Shown: positions 24,251-33,331 of the stretch, in pieces
How positions within the stretch are numbered: the stretch's first letter is position 1
Layout: each line of letters begins with the position of its first letter
Source: Proteiniphilum sp. UBA4977
Lineage (GTDB): Bacteria > Bacteroidota > Bacteroidia > Bacteroidales > Dysgonomonadaceae
NCBI GenBank assembly: GCA_002398565.1
Contig: DGZP01000064.1
Location: 26,700-90,699, forward strand
Direction of reading: 5' to 3'
Length of the DNA: 64,000 nt
Position numbers and translations under genes: made by a program
Notes under the pieces: generated by a model
Told to the model about the DNA's origin: nothing
What the model saw: the letters and a program-made list of their open reading frames with translations, nothing else
Database searches by the model: none

Positions 24251-27200
24251 ATGACCAATCGCAGATCATTTATTAAGAAAATGGGTTTGGGAACCCTTGC
24301 CGCTTCAGGTGTTTCCGGTCTCCTGCCCGCTGATAAAAACCTGTTGAGGGCAAATAACACGGAGACGTTGCATTTTCAACTTGAAAAGACGGAACGTGAC
24401 TTTAACGGTGAATACCGGAATGAATACTTGAGTAAAGTGGCTTTCCCAATCGGTGGAATCGGTGCTGGCATGTTTTGCCTGGAAGGTACTGGTGCGATTT
24501 CCCATCTTTCCGTGAACAACAGGCCGGAGATCTACAGCGTGCCCTATGCCTTTGCAGCCATCAGCGTGAAAGGACTGGAAAAAGGCGCCAAGGTGCTGGA
24601 GTCAACTGTTCCAACCTGGAAGCTGTTTGGGCCGAGGGGAAGCGGAAACGGGCTGGGTAACCGCAATTACGGACTACCCAGGTTTTCCAGAGGGTCCTTT
24701 CTGGCTCGATTTCCCTTTGCTACAATCAAGCTGAAGGACAGTGATATTCCACTCGACGTGCAAATAGAGGGATGGAGTCCCTTTGTACCCACCGATGAGG
24801 ACAATTCCAGCCTGCCGGTAGGCGTCTTGGAATATTCGTTTAAAAACAACGGTAGGCAGGAGATTGAAGCCGTTTTCTCCTATAATGCCCGGAATTTTAT
24901 CGATGATAAGGGAACGATTGTACCACAGAGGAATGGTTTCCGTCTAACCAAGGCAGTTGCAAACGGAGAGACTCATCCTGGTGGTTTTGCCATCTATCTC
25001 GACGACGACAGCGCAGTCACCGACCATTGTTGGTTCAGGGGTGGCTGGTTCGATGCCCAGACCATCCTGTGGGACAACATCAGGGAGGGAAAGGTGGTGA
25101 ACCATCCTCCCATTGAGGGGATTGCTCCAGGTGCATCTGTCTATCTGCCATTCATATTGAATCCGGGCGAGGAGAAAACCATCAAGGTGAACTTCTGCTG
25201 GTATATGCCGAAATCGGATCTTTCAATCGGTCATCCCATTGTGACGGGTAATGCTTTTACGGGCAAAACCACCAGACAAGCAGTTAAAAACCAACAGACG
25301 GTTTCCGGTTATCAGGGAGCAGGCTTATTGAACTCCTTTGACCCGGGAGGTGATGGCCAGGTGGGCATACTGATCTCTCCCCCCTTCCCTATTAACAGAC
25401 GGTACCTGAAATTCCTGATCGGTGGCGGAAATAAGAAAGAACTTACCTCGGTCAATCTCGTGATCGAGGACAAAATTGTGAAATCAGCCTCCGGGAACAA
25501 CAGTGAACTGCTGACCGGACAGATATGGGATCTGAAAGGATATCAGGGCAAAGAAGGCCGACTGAAATTCGTGGATCTCGACACCTATGGATGGGGGCAT
25601 ATTCTTGCCGATCAGTTTATCCTGACCGACAATCCGGAAGAATCGATGAGGAATCCGTCAGAGACCGCAATCCTACTTGCTGATTTTGAAAAGGAGAACC
25701 TTGAGGGATGGGAAAGAATCACTCCCGAACAACTCGATATACCGGATGCGAAGGATCCCTACTACAGGCCCTGGTATGCAAAGCGATTCCGCAATCTGGA
25801 CGAGTTGATAAGTTACTGGAACAACCAGAAGGAAAAATTGAAAAGTTATTCCGGACTGTTCCGTGATGCTTTTTACCGCTCTACCTTGCCGGCAGAGGTG
25901 CTGGAGGCGGTGGCGGCCAACCTGACCATCCTTAAATCTCCCACTATACTGCGTGTTGCCGATGGCAGACTATGGGCATGGGAAGGCTGTAACGACGAGG
26001 CCGGTTGTTGTCATGGTAGCTGTACCCATGTATGGAATTACGCTCAGGCAATTCCCCATCTCTTCCCGGCACTGGAGAGAACACTTCGTGAAACGGAGTT
26101 CCTGGTAAGCCAGGATGAACAGGGACATCAGAACTTCCGGTCTAACATTCCCATCTCACCCACCACGCACGACTTCCATGCGGCCGCCGACGGTCAGTTG
26201 GGAGGAATAATGAAGGTTTACAGGGACTGGCGTATCAGTGGTGATACGGAATGGATGAAACGTCTATTTCCCTTTGTGCAGAAGAGTATCGACTATTGTA
26301 TCCGTACCTGGGATCCGAAAGAAAAGGGCTATCTGGAGGAGCCTCACCACAATACCTATGACATTGAGTTCTGGGGACCGGACGGAATGTGCACAAGCTT
26401 TTACCTGGGAGCATTGACTGCCATGATCGCCATGTGTAAAGAGCTGAATCTACCCATTAGCCGCTACGAAAAACTGTTGCGTAAAGGGAAAAGCTATATG
26501 GAGAATGAACTCTTCGACGGGGAGTATTTCATCCAGAAAATTATCTGGGAGGGTCTACAGGCACCCAATCCTGCAGAAGTACAGTCATTCGGTGGAAATT
26601 ATTCCGATGAGGCAGTGACATTGCTGAAGAAGGAAGGTCCCAAATACCAGTATGGTTCCGGATGCCTTTCAGACGGGATCCTGGGCATGTGGATGGCATC
26701 GGTCTGCGGGCTGACGGAAGGGATTGAGGATGAAAAAGTGAAAAGTCACCTGACGGCTGTACACCGATACAATCTGAAACATACGCTGGAAGATCACTAC
26801 AATCCGCAGCGGCCTACTTATGCCTGCGGTGAAGATGGAGGACTGCTTCTTTGTACCTGGCCGAAGGGAGGTGCCCTGTCGCTCCCCTTTGTCTACAGCA
26901 ACGAGGTATGGACCGGAATTGAATATCAGGTAGCCAGCCATCTGATGCTGAAGGGAGAGGTGGAAAAAGGGCTGGATATCGTGCGTACCTGCAGGCAACG
27001 TTACGACGGGACGGTACGCAACCCCTTCAACGAGTATGAATGCGGACACTGGTATGCCCGTGCCATGGCAAGTTATGGCATGTTGCAGGGACTTACAGGT
27101 GTAAGATACGATGCGGTTGACAAGACGCTCCATATCGATTCAAAAATTGGTGATTTCACCTCTTTCCTATCAACCGAAAAAGGTTTTGGCACAGTATCTC

Positions 27201-27286
27201 TGAAAAACGGTACACCCTACCTCAACGTTCTGTATGGTAGAATAGAGGTGAATAGGATTCATGTTGGAGCAACAAAAACTGATTGA
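24251..27286 (+). CDS. GH116-family glycoside hydrolase, Tat-like signal
   Basis: 1011 residues. The N-terminus NRRSFIKKMGLGTLAASGVSG is a twin-arginine-type signal. A GH116 N-terminal beta-domain (about 40-330; YLSKVAFPIGGIGAGMFCLEGTGAISHLSVNN) is interrupted by an extra region at about 340-500 that looks like a carbohydrate-binding insert. The (alpha/alpha)6 catalytic domain spans about 515-1000. The candidate nucleophile is Glu578 in WAWEGCND and the candidate acid/base is Asp704 in NTYDIEFWGPDGM. GH116 includes beta-glucosidases, beta-xylosidases and glucosylceramidases. Within this operon it may remove a beta-linked cap or branch from the D-arabinofuranoside-containing substrate. Its specificity is open. 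Confidence 0.88.
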   Translation: MTNRRSFIKKMGLGTLAASGVSGLLPADKNLLRANNTETLHFQLEKTERDFNGEYRNEYLSKVAFPIGGIGAGMFCLEGTGAISHLSVNNRPEIYSVPYAFAAISVKGLEKGAKVLESTVPTWKLFGPRGSGNGLGNRNYGLPRFSRGSFLARFPFATIKLKDSDIPLDVQIEGWSPFVPTDEDNSSLPVGVLEYSFKNNGRQEIEAVFSYNARNFIDDKGTIVPQRNGFRLTKAVANGETHPGGFAIYLDDDSAVTDHCWFRGGWFDAQTILWDNIREGKVVNHPPIEGIAPGASVYLPFILNPGEEKTIKVNFCWYMPKSDLSIGHPIVTGNAFTGKTTRQAVKNQQTVSGYQGAGLLNSFDPGGDGQVGILISPPFPINRRYLKFLIGGGNKKELTSVNLVIEDKIVKSASGNNSELLTGQIWDLKGYQGKEGRLKFVDLDTYGWGHILADQFILTDNPEESMRNPSETAILLADFEKENLEGWERITPEQLDIPDAKDPYYRPWYAKRFRNLDELISYWNNQKEKLKSYSGLFRDAFYRSTLPAEVLEAVAANLTILKSPTILRVADGRLWAWEGCNDEAGCCHGSCTHVWNYAQAIPHLFPALERTLRETEFLVSQDEQGHQNFRSNIPISPTTHDFHAAADGQLGGIMKVYRDWRISGDTEWMKRLFPFVQKSIDYCIRTWDPKEKGYLEEPHHNTYDIEFWGPDGMCTSFYLGALTAMIAMCKELNLPISRYEKLLRKGKSYMENELFDGEYFIQKIIWEGLQAPNPAEVQSFGGNYSDEAVTLLKKEGPKYQYGSGCLSDGILGMWMASVCGLTEGIEDEKVKSHLTAVHRYNLKHTLEDHYNPQRPTYACGEDGGLLLCTWPKGGALSLPFVYSNEVWTGIEYQVASHLMLKGEVEKGLDIVRTCRQRYDGTVRNPFNEYECGHWYARAMASYGMLQGLTGVRYDAVDKTLHIDSKIGDFTSFLSTEKGFGTVSLKNGTPYLNVLYGRIEVNRIHVGATKTD

Positions 27287-27390
27287 TCCAACCGATCCCA
27301 CATCAAACAGAAAATTCCAGTAATATTCAATCGGGTAATCTAATAATTGTATAAATTTAACTTAACGCGTTGACAAAAAAATTATTTATT

Positions 27391-28563
27391 ATGAATCTAA
27401 AAACATTTTATCTAACGCTAATCGCATTCATCGCGATTTCCTTTTCACTGATTAATGCCCAGAATCGCGATTTTAACGGCCTGGATATGAACATGGGTAA
27501 CCTCTATCGCTTGTCCAATTCGGAGTCCCGGTCCATCAGTCCGGAAAACTTCACCGGAGAGAAGGGAAAGGGCGGCATGGCTACTCCCGATACTGATGCT
27601 CCCCGCAATACTGCCAACGCCACCCATGCTTCCCGTGATCTGGGACAGGGATGGAAAGTGAATCCCTACGTCACCATTCAGCCGGGAGAGACATTCACCA
27701 TGGCTGAGATAGAGGGTTCCGGTGCCATACAGCATATATGGATGACTCCCACCGGTAACTGGCGCTTCTCTATTATCCGCATATATTGGGATGATGAGAC
27801 CGAGCCCTCTGTGGAAGTGCCGGTAGGACATTTTTTCGGCATGGGATGGAATGAATATGCCCATCTTAACTCACTACCGGTGACAGTCAACCCAGGAAGC
27901 GCCTTCAATTGTTACTGGACCATGCCGTTCCGCAAAAAAGCACGTATTACCATGACCAACATCAACGACGGGCAGCCGATGAATCTCTACTATCAGATCG
28001 ATTATACGCTTACGGAGGTGCCGGATGATGCCGCCTATTTCCATGCACAGTTCCGCAGGACCAGGGTGAATACTACATCCGATTACACCATCGTGGATGG
28101 TATCAGGGGGGAAGGACATTACGTGGGAGTTTACATGGCCTGGCAGGTGAACAACAATGGCTGGTGGGGTGAAGGCGAAGTCAAATTCTTCATGGATGGA
28201 GATAAAAAGTTCCCTACCATCATAGGGACTGGTACGGAGGATTATTTCTGCGGTTCCTACAATTTCGACCGCCAGGGGAAATATGTCCCCTACACCACAC
28301 CTTACGCGGGACTGGTTCAGGTAATCTCTCCCGATTATGCCTACCGTGCGGGACAACGTTTCGGAATGTACCGCTGGCATGTGATGGATCCTATCCGGTT
28401 TAAAAAGGATCTGAAAATCACTATCCAGGATCTTGGCTGGCGACATGGCGGCAGATACCTTCCCCAACAGTCCGACATCTCCTCCACTGCCTTCTGGTAT
28501 CAGAGTGAACCACATGCTGCCTTCCCCAAGCTACCCGGTTGGCAGGAACTCGAAATGAACTAA
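27391..28563 (+). CDS. GH172 (DUF2961) secreted glycosidase 2
   Basis: 390 residues from the ATG at 27391, preferred to a TTG at 27370 because it directly begins the signal peptide (LKTFYLTLIAFIAISFSLINAQ). It contains AEIEGSGAIQHIWMT, RIYWDDETEPSVEVPVGHFFGMGWNE and the active-site motif GTGTEDYF with candidate catalytic Glu283. It is more like the classical single-domain GH172 than the next gene. It lies 105 bp after the GH116 gene and 21 bp before the third GH172. It is probably a partner exo-enzyme with a different linkage or position preference. Trimeric or hexameric assembly is known in the family but is not visible here. Confidence 0.88.
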   Translation: MNLKTFYLTLIAFIAISFSLINAQNRDFNGLDMNMGNLYRLSNSESRSISPENFTGEKGKGGMATPDTDAPRNTANATHASRDLGQGWKVNPYVTIQPGETFTMAEIEGSGAIQHIWMTPTGNWRFSIIRIYWDDETEPSVEVPVGHFFGMGWNEYAHLNSLPVTVNPGSAFNCYWTMPFRKKARITMTNINDGQPMNLYYQIDYTLTEVPDDAAYFHAQFRRTRVNTTSDYTIVDGIRGEGHYVGVYMAWQVNNNGWWGEGEVKFFMDGDKKFPTIIGTGTEDYFCGSYNFDRQGKYVPYTTPYAGLVQVISPDYAYRAGQRFGMYRWHVMDPIRFKKDLKITIQDLGWRHGGRYLPQQSDISSTAFWYQSEPHAAFPKLPGWQELEMN

Positions 28564-28584
28564 TCAAACAATAAATTTTTCATA

Positions 28585-30525
28585 ATGCGTACGATCATAA
28601 CCACATTGCTTTTATCAATCCTGCTGCTGACAGGTACTACCATCCTGCAGGGACAAAACAGCCCCTTCCGCTGGAGCAGCGAACTGGAGCAGCTGAAAAG
28701 AGTGGATCAGCTCCCTCTCTACAGAGAACGGCAGCTCATTGAACAGGAATCGAGTTACGACCGTACCGGTGGTAATAACGATGGCTTCTCGGGACAATAC
28801 TCTTATATCCGAAAGGAGGGAAATAACCTGGTGCTGGCGGACTTCACCGGACCGGGCGTGGTGAACAGGATCTGGACCCCCACCCCAACCAGCGACACAC
28901 TTCTCTTCTTTTTTGATGGTGAGGATAATCCGCGTCTGAAGATCTGTTTCATGGATCTTTTTAGCGGTAAGGTATATCCCTTCGTGAAACCGGTGGTGGG
29001 CAATGAAATTGGCGGATACTACAGCTATATCCCCATTCCGTTTCAAAAATCACTCAAGATTGTCTTTCAGGGTGATCATCTGATGTTTCATCAGATACAA
29101 TATCGTAATCTGCCCGGCAAGAAGGTGGAAAGCTGGACCGGTGAGTTTTCACCCTCCGACAAGAATCTCCTGTCGGAGGTAGCAACCCTTTGGGCAGACA
29201 TCACCCCCTCTGTAAAGAACTATAATGCAGGCCTCTCTGAAGGTGGCCGGATGGTAGAGAAAACCCTGACCCTGCAGCCCGGAGAGGAGGTTTCCTTCTT
29301 TGAAAAGGATGGTGGCGGTCGCATCGTCGGGTTTGAGATAGACGGAGGAACTGCCTTCGAGGGTATATACAAGGACGTGTTGTTATCTGCATCGTGGGAC
29401 AAAGAGAAGATAGAAGCGATCTACGCCCCTGTAGCCGATTTCTTCGGATATGCATATGGCAAGCCGGCCATGCGTAGCATTCTCATGGGACGGCAGGCTA
29501 CCACGAACTACTGCTACCTGCCGATGCCATTTGACCGTTCGGCATCCATGAAGCTGATCTATAAAATGAGGGAAGGAGTACAGCAGAATCCCCTCACGGT
29601 TACCACGAGGGTATATTACAACGACAACGGACGTAACCCGAAGAGCGAGGGAAAGCTATACAGCCTATGGAGACGCGGGAAACCGGAACTGGGTGAGTTC
29701 TATACCTTTCTGGAGGCCAGAGGTAAAGGTCACTACGTGGGTACAATCCACAGCGCGCAGGGACTTCGACCAGGCATGACACTATTCTTCGAAGGAGATG
29801 ATTCCACTTTTGTCGATGGTAAGATGCGTATGCACGGTACCGGATCCGAAGATTATTACAATGGAGGCTGGTATGCCTTGCTTGATCGCTGGGATCGTGG
29901 CATCAGCATGCCAATTCATGGCTCGCTCGATTATTCCCTGCCCATGAACCGTACCGGTGGCTATCGTTTTTTCCTCTCGGATAAGCTTTCATTTGAAAGT
30001 GAAATTTTCCATGGAATGGAACATGGGGAGGTGGGGAACAATTTTCCCGTGGACTACACCTCCATAGCTTTTTATTATACCGATCGACCGCCGAAGGAAC
30101 GGATGGAGCCGGTAGAGATATTGAGGGAAGTGTATTTGCCATCCAAACATGTCTATTTTCCCCAGCTAATGGAATTAACCCTTGTGAAAGGTATTCAGGT
30201 GATCCTCGACAGAGGACTTGCCCTCACCTCCTTCGGTAAGGGTGCTGTAAGAGTGATGTTGGACGATGTGCCGGAGGGTAGGTACAGGGTACTTCTCAAT
30301 TACCACGAAAGCCCCAAAGGTGCCGATTTCCAGATATGGCAACGTCAGAAACAGCTTTCGGACTGGATACCAACCAAAGCAGGAAAAGACGGTTACAGGG
30401 AGAATGTACATGTTGGGGATATACAACTCACTCCCCAGACGAATTCCATCACAGTACATGTCAGAGACAACGGGAAAGCCAATCTTTTTGAACTCACACT
30501 TATCACACTTGAACGGATAGAGTAG
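28585..30525 (+). CDS. Large GH172 (DUF2961) protein with duplicated jelly-roll and C-terminal extension
   Basis: 646 residues with a signal peptide (through ILQGQ). Two DUF2961-like halves are visible. The first contains QESSYDRTGGNNDGFSGQYSYI and GPGVVNRIWTPTP; the second contains GGGRIVGFEIDGG, the KGHYVGTIHSAQG strand and the motif GTGSEDYY with candidate catalytic Glu422. From about 540 an extra beta-sandwich (ILDRGLALTSFGKGAVRVMLDD to the end) resembles an accessory binding domain. It follows GH172-2 by 21 bp. The sequence is well diverged from the other two copies, which argues against recent tandem duplication and for a distinct specificity. Confidence 0.82.
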   Translation: MRTIITTLLLSILLLTGTTILQGQNSPFRWSSELEQLKRVDQLPLYRERQLIEQESSYDRTGGNNDGFSGQYSYIRKEGNNLVLADFTGPGVVNRIWTPTPTSDTLLFFFDGEDNPRLKICFMDLFSGKVYPFVKPVVGNEIGGYYSYIPIPFQKSLKIVFQGDHLMFHQIQYRNLPGKKVESWTGEFSPSDKNLLSEVATLWADITPSVKNYNAGLSEGGRMVEKTLTLQPGEEVSFFEKDGGGRIVGFEIDGGTAFEGIYKDVLLSASWDKEKIEAIYAPVADFFGYAYGKPAMRSILMGRQATTNYCYLPMPFDRSASMKLIYKMREGVQQNPLTVTTRVYYNDNGRNPKSEGKLYSLWRRGKPELGEFYTFLEARGKGHYVGTIHSAQGLRPGMTLFFEGDDSTFVDGKMRMHGTGSEDYYNGGWYALLDRWDRGISMPIHGSLDYSLPMNRTGGYRFFLSDKLSFESEIFHGMEHGEVGNNFPVDYTSIAFYYTDRPPKERMEPVEILREVYLPSKHVYFPQLMELTLVKGIQVILDRGLALTSFGKGAVRVMLDDVPEGRYRVLLNYHESPKGADFQIWQRQKQLSDWIPTKAGKDGYRENVHVGDIQLTPQTNSITVHVRDNGKANLFELTLITLERIE

Positions 30526-30581
30526 GATGACTGAAGAAACGATAAGGAGATCGACTCTTAACGCAAACAATATCAAACAAC

Positions 30582-31838
30582 ATGAAGAAACGAAATAAAT
30601 TTAAAGGAGTCGTGGCTGCAGCATTAATCGGGGGAGTGTTCACACTTTCCTGCTGCGGCAACAGGAAAACAGCGGAATCTATGAAAATAAACTATGAAAA
30701 AGGAACGTTCGGATACGATCTGAACTATCTCTCGGAGAAAGACAGCCTGATTGTTTTGAAGTCGGAAGACGAAAAGGCGCAGGTAATCCTTTCAGCCAGG
30801 TATCAGGCAAAAGTGTTTACCTCCACGGCCAATGGTCCCGAAGGACGGAGTCACGGGTTTGTCAATTACAAATTTTTCGATGCCGGCGTTGTGGATGAAC
30901 ATATGAATGGCTTCGGTGGAGAAAACCGCTTGTGGCTGGGTCCTGAAGGGGGAGAATATTCCATCTTTTTTGAACCCGGCAAAGGACAGGTATATGCAAA
31001 CTGGCATACCCCCAAGGCAATAGATATTGAGAAGTGGGAGGTGCGTGATGCAACGACAGGGAGTGCCACTTTTACCAAAGAAATGTCACTACAGAACTAC
31101 AAGGGGAATCACCTGCATATCGCTGCGGAGCGTACCGTGTCGCTGATTACTGGAAGCGAGATTGCAACCACACTTGGAATCAGTATTCCGGAAAATGTAG
31201 GAGCCGTAGCCTATTCAACTGAAAACAGAATAACAAACCAGAATAATTTTGAATGGACACCGGAGACAGGGACAGTCTGTATCTGGATGCTCGACATGTT
31301 TATTCCCTCTGATTCAGCAGTGACGATAATACCCTATCATACAGGAGAAGAGACCGAGCTTGGGAAGGTGGCTACTTCCGATTATTTTGGCCAGATTCCT
31401 GCAGACCGGTTGATTGATGAAAACGGTATCCTCTATTTTAAAACGGATGGCAGGGCCAGGGGCAAACTGGGGATGAATGCAAAACGGACAACTACAGTTG
31501 CCGGCAATTATGATCCCGTTTCAGGTCGGCTCACCATTGTTACGTTTGATGCCGTTCCGGAAGCCGTCTACCTGAATCAGGAGTGGAATCCAGAAAGAAA
31601 CCCCCTGGCAGGAGATGCTTTGAATGCATATAACGACGGACCACTGGACGACGGAAGCATAATGGGGCCTTTTCTCGAACTGGAGAGCAGCTCCCCTGCC
31701 GCATTTTTAAAACCGGGTGAAGCCCTCACACACCAACACAATGTGTACCATTTCGTGGGTAATGAGGACTCACTTTCCCCCATTTCGGAAAAAATACTTG
31801 GCGTGAGTCTGGATAAGGTAAAACGTATTTTTAACTGA
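30582..31838 (+). CDS. DUF6786-family lipoprotein of unknown function
   Basis: 418 residues with a lipoprotein signal (GGVFTLSC, Cys24). The rest is beta-rich, with FFEPGKGQVYANWHTP, GNHLHIAAERTVSLI, TVCIWMLDMFIPSDSAVTIIPY and ESSSPAAFLKPGEALTHQHNVYHF. The pattern, including the aromatic HxHxxxHF-like end, recalls galactose-mutarotase/supersandwich folds. I recognise it as DUF6786 but no function is established. It sits between three GH172 genes and the FucP-type permease. A sugar mutarotase or sugar-binding role in the periplasm is a reasonable guess, since furanose released by exo-enzymes must convert to pyranose before transport. Confidence 0.75.
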   Translation: MKKRNKFKGVVAAALIGGVFTLSCCGNRKTAESMKINYEKGTFGYDLNYLSEKDSLIVLKSEDEKAQVILSARYQAKVFTSTANGPEGRSHGFVNYKFFDAGVVDEHMNGFGGENRLWLGPEGGEYSIFFEPGKGQVYANWHTPKAIDIEKWEVRDATTGSATFTKEMSLQNYKGNHLHIAAERTVSLITGSEIATTLGISIPENVGAVAYSTENRITNQNNFEWTPETGTVCIWMLDMFIPSDSAVTIIPYHTGEETELGKVATSDYFGQIPADRLIDENGILYFKTDGRARGKLGMNAKRTTTVAGNYDPVSGRLTIVTFDAVPEAVYLNQEWNPERNPLAGDALNAYNDGPLDDGSIMGPFLELESSSPAAFLKPGEALTHQHNVYHFVGNEDSLSPISEKILGVSLDKVKRIFN

Positions 31839-31842
31839 GAAA

Positions 31843-31877
31843 CCGACAACTGAATACAGAATATTGACAACTTAAGA
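31843..31877 (+). repeat. Heptad-phased CTGAATA-like repeat before fucP
   Basis: Five consecutive 7-bp units (CCGACAA, CTGAATA, CAGAATA, TTGACAA, CTTAAGA) fill the gap between the DUF6786 stop and the fucP ATG. A similar 7-bp-phased array lies before the merR-type gene near 61.7 kb. Confidence 0.6.
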
Positions 31878-31879
31878 AA

Positions 31880-33325
31880 ATGAATACAATTTCAGAAAAA
31901 CATCGCCTGCTTCCTGCAGGGATTATCTTTCCTTTTTTCCTGCTTACATCCTTGTTTTTTATCTGGGCTGTGCCCAACAACATGACCGATACCATGCTGG
32001 CGGCTTTCAAGCGCATCATGAGCCTCTCTGATACGCAGACTGCCTGGATACAGGTGGTCTGCTACTTATTGGGTTATGGCTGTTTTGCACTTCCCGGTGC
32101 CATCTTCATCAAAAAACATACCTACAAGTCAGGCGTGCTGCTCGGTCTCGGATTATGTATTACCGGTACTTTGCTTTTTTATCCTGCCATGCTGGCCAAC
32201 AGTATTAGTTCACCGCTCAGCTTTGCGACATATCTGTTCGCTATTTTCGTGCTTTTTTCCGGTCTGTCGGTTTTGGAAACGTCGGCAAATGCTTATGTAT
32301 ACTCGTTAGGCGATCCGGTCACAGCAACAAGGCGTCTCAACTTTTCCCAGTCCTTTAATCCTTTTGGTGCACTGACAGGAGTGCTGGTGAGCCAGATCTT
32401 CGTCCTCTCCCAGTTAAATACCATGACTGCTGCCGAGAGAAATGCACTAAGCGGAATGGAGCTGATAAACATTCAGAACGGTGAACTGAATGCGGTAACC
32501 ACCGCTTACATGATTCTGGGACTCGTAATGCTTGTACTTTTCCTTCTGATCTGGTTTACTGTCATGCCCAAGGCACAGGATGAAGATAAAAGCCTCGATC
32601 TGAGAGCTACCTGGAGCCGTTTGAAGAGGAATAAAAACTATGTATGGGGCGTTGCTGCACAATTTTTTTATGTGGGTGCACAGATAGCCGTATGGTCATT
32701 CATCATCCGGTACGCCATGCAGCAGCTTGGTTTTGACGCCGTTATTGCAGGCCTGGGTGTGAATCCTTCACAGGAAGCAATCATCGGGGCCTTGCGTGGA
32801 GTGGAGCCGCTGGCAGGAGGTTTTTACGCCTTGAGTGAATTTTTGGGACTTGATGCACTCCTGCCCCGTACAGCGGAACAGGCCGGGGCTACCTATTATA
32901 TTCTTTCACTGGTACTGTTTGTACTTGGACGTTTCCTTTGCACCTGGGTAATGAAATATACCCGACCTGTTAATATTTTGTCGGGTTTGGGTGTTCTGGC
33001 TGTAATTTGCTCATTGCTGACTATTTATGGAGAAGGTTTTGTAGGTATATATGCGCTGATGGGCATTTCAGGATGCATGTCAGCCATGTTTCCTACCATC
33101 TACGGACTGGGCATGAGGGGGCTGGGTGAAGATACCAAGATTGCCGGGTCGGGCATGGTAATGGCAATTGCAGGTGCCGCCCTACTGACCCAGATGCAGG
33201 GAATTCTTTCCGATCAGGCAGGGAGCATTAAATTTGCGTATTGGGTACCCGCCGCCGCATTTTTAATAATTACTTTTTATAGTTTTACAGTTGCCCGCAG
33301 TAAAAAGCTCGGCAATGGAAATTAA
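31880..33325 (+). CDS. fucP: FucP-type sugar:H+ symporter (MFS, FHS family)
   Basis: 481 residues with 12 predicted membrane helices. It matches L-fucose permease: FFIWAVPNNMTDTMLAAFKRIM (the conserved helix-1 Asp is retained) and LSVLETSANAYVYSLGDP (the helix-4 Glu is retained), both known to couple proton and sugar movement in E. coli FucP. FucP carries D-arabinose as well as L-fucose. An insert of about 60 residues in the central and second halves (TMTAAERNALSGMELINIQNG; GVNPSQEAIIGALRGVEPLAGG) is larger than in the E. coli protein but common in Bacteroidota. It lies 6 bp before the kinase gene, so the two are translationally close. Confidence 0.92.
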   Translation: MNTISEKHRLLPAGIIFPFFLLTSLFFIWAVPNNMTDTMLAAFKRIMSLSDTQTAWIQVVCYLLGYGCFALPGAIFIKKHTYKSGVLLGLGLCITGTLLFYPAMLANSISSPLSFATYLFAIFVLFSGLSVLETSANAYVYSLGDPVTATRRLNFSQSFNPFGALTGVLVSQIFVLSQLNTMTAAERNALSGMELINIQNGELNAVTTAYMILGLVMLVLFLLIWFTVMPKAQDEDKSLDLRATWSRLKRNKNYVWGVAAQFFYVGAQIAVWSFIIRYAMQQLGFDAVIAGLGVNPSQEAIIGALRGVEPLAGGFYALSEFLGLDALLPRTAEQAGATYYILSLVLFVLGRFLCTWVMKYTRPVNILSGLGVLAVICSLLTIYGEGFVGIYALMGISGCMSAMFPTIYGLGMRGLGEDTKIAGSGMVMAIAGAALLTQMQGILSDQAGSIKFAYWVPAAAFLIITFYSFTVARSKKLGNGN

Positions 33326-33331
33326 TCAATC

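Noticed and set aside
27362..27376. AACGCGTT palindrome before GH172-2, considered as a third LacI operator
   Set aside because: It is centred on GC, not CG, and shares few positions with the two matching operators.
28803..30142. Several long antisense frames opposite the GH172, GH116 and valS genes
   Set aside because: They overlap strongly conserved genes, lack start signals and show no recognisable domains, so they are shadows of the coding strand.
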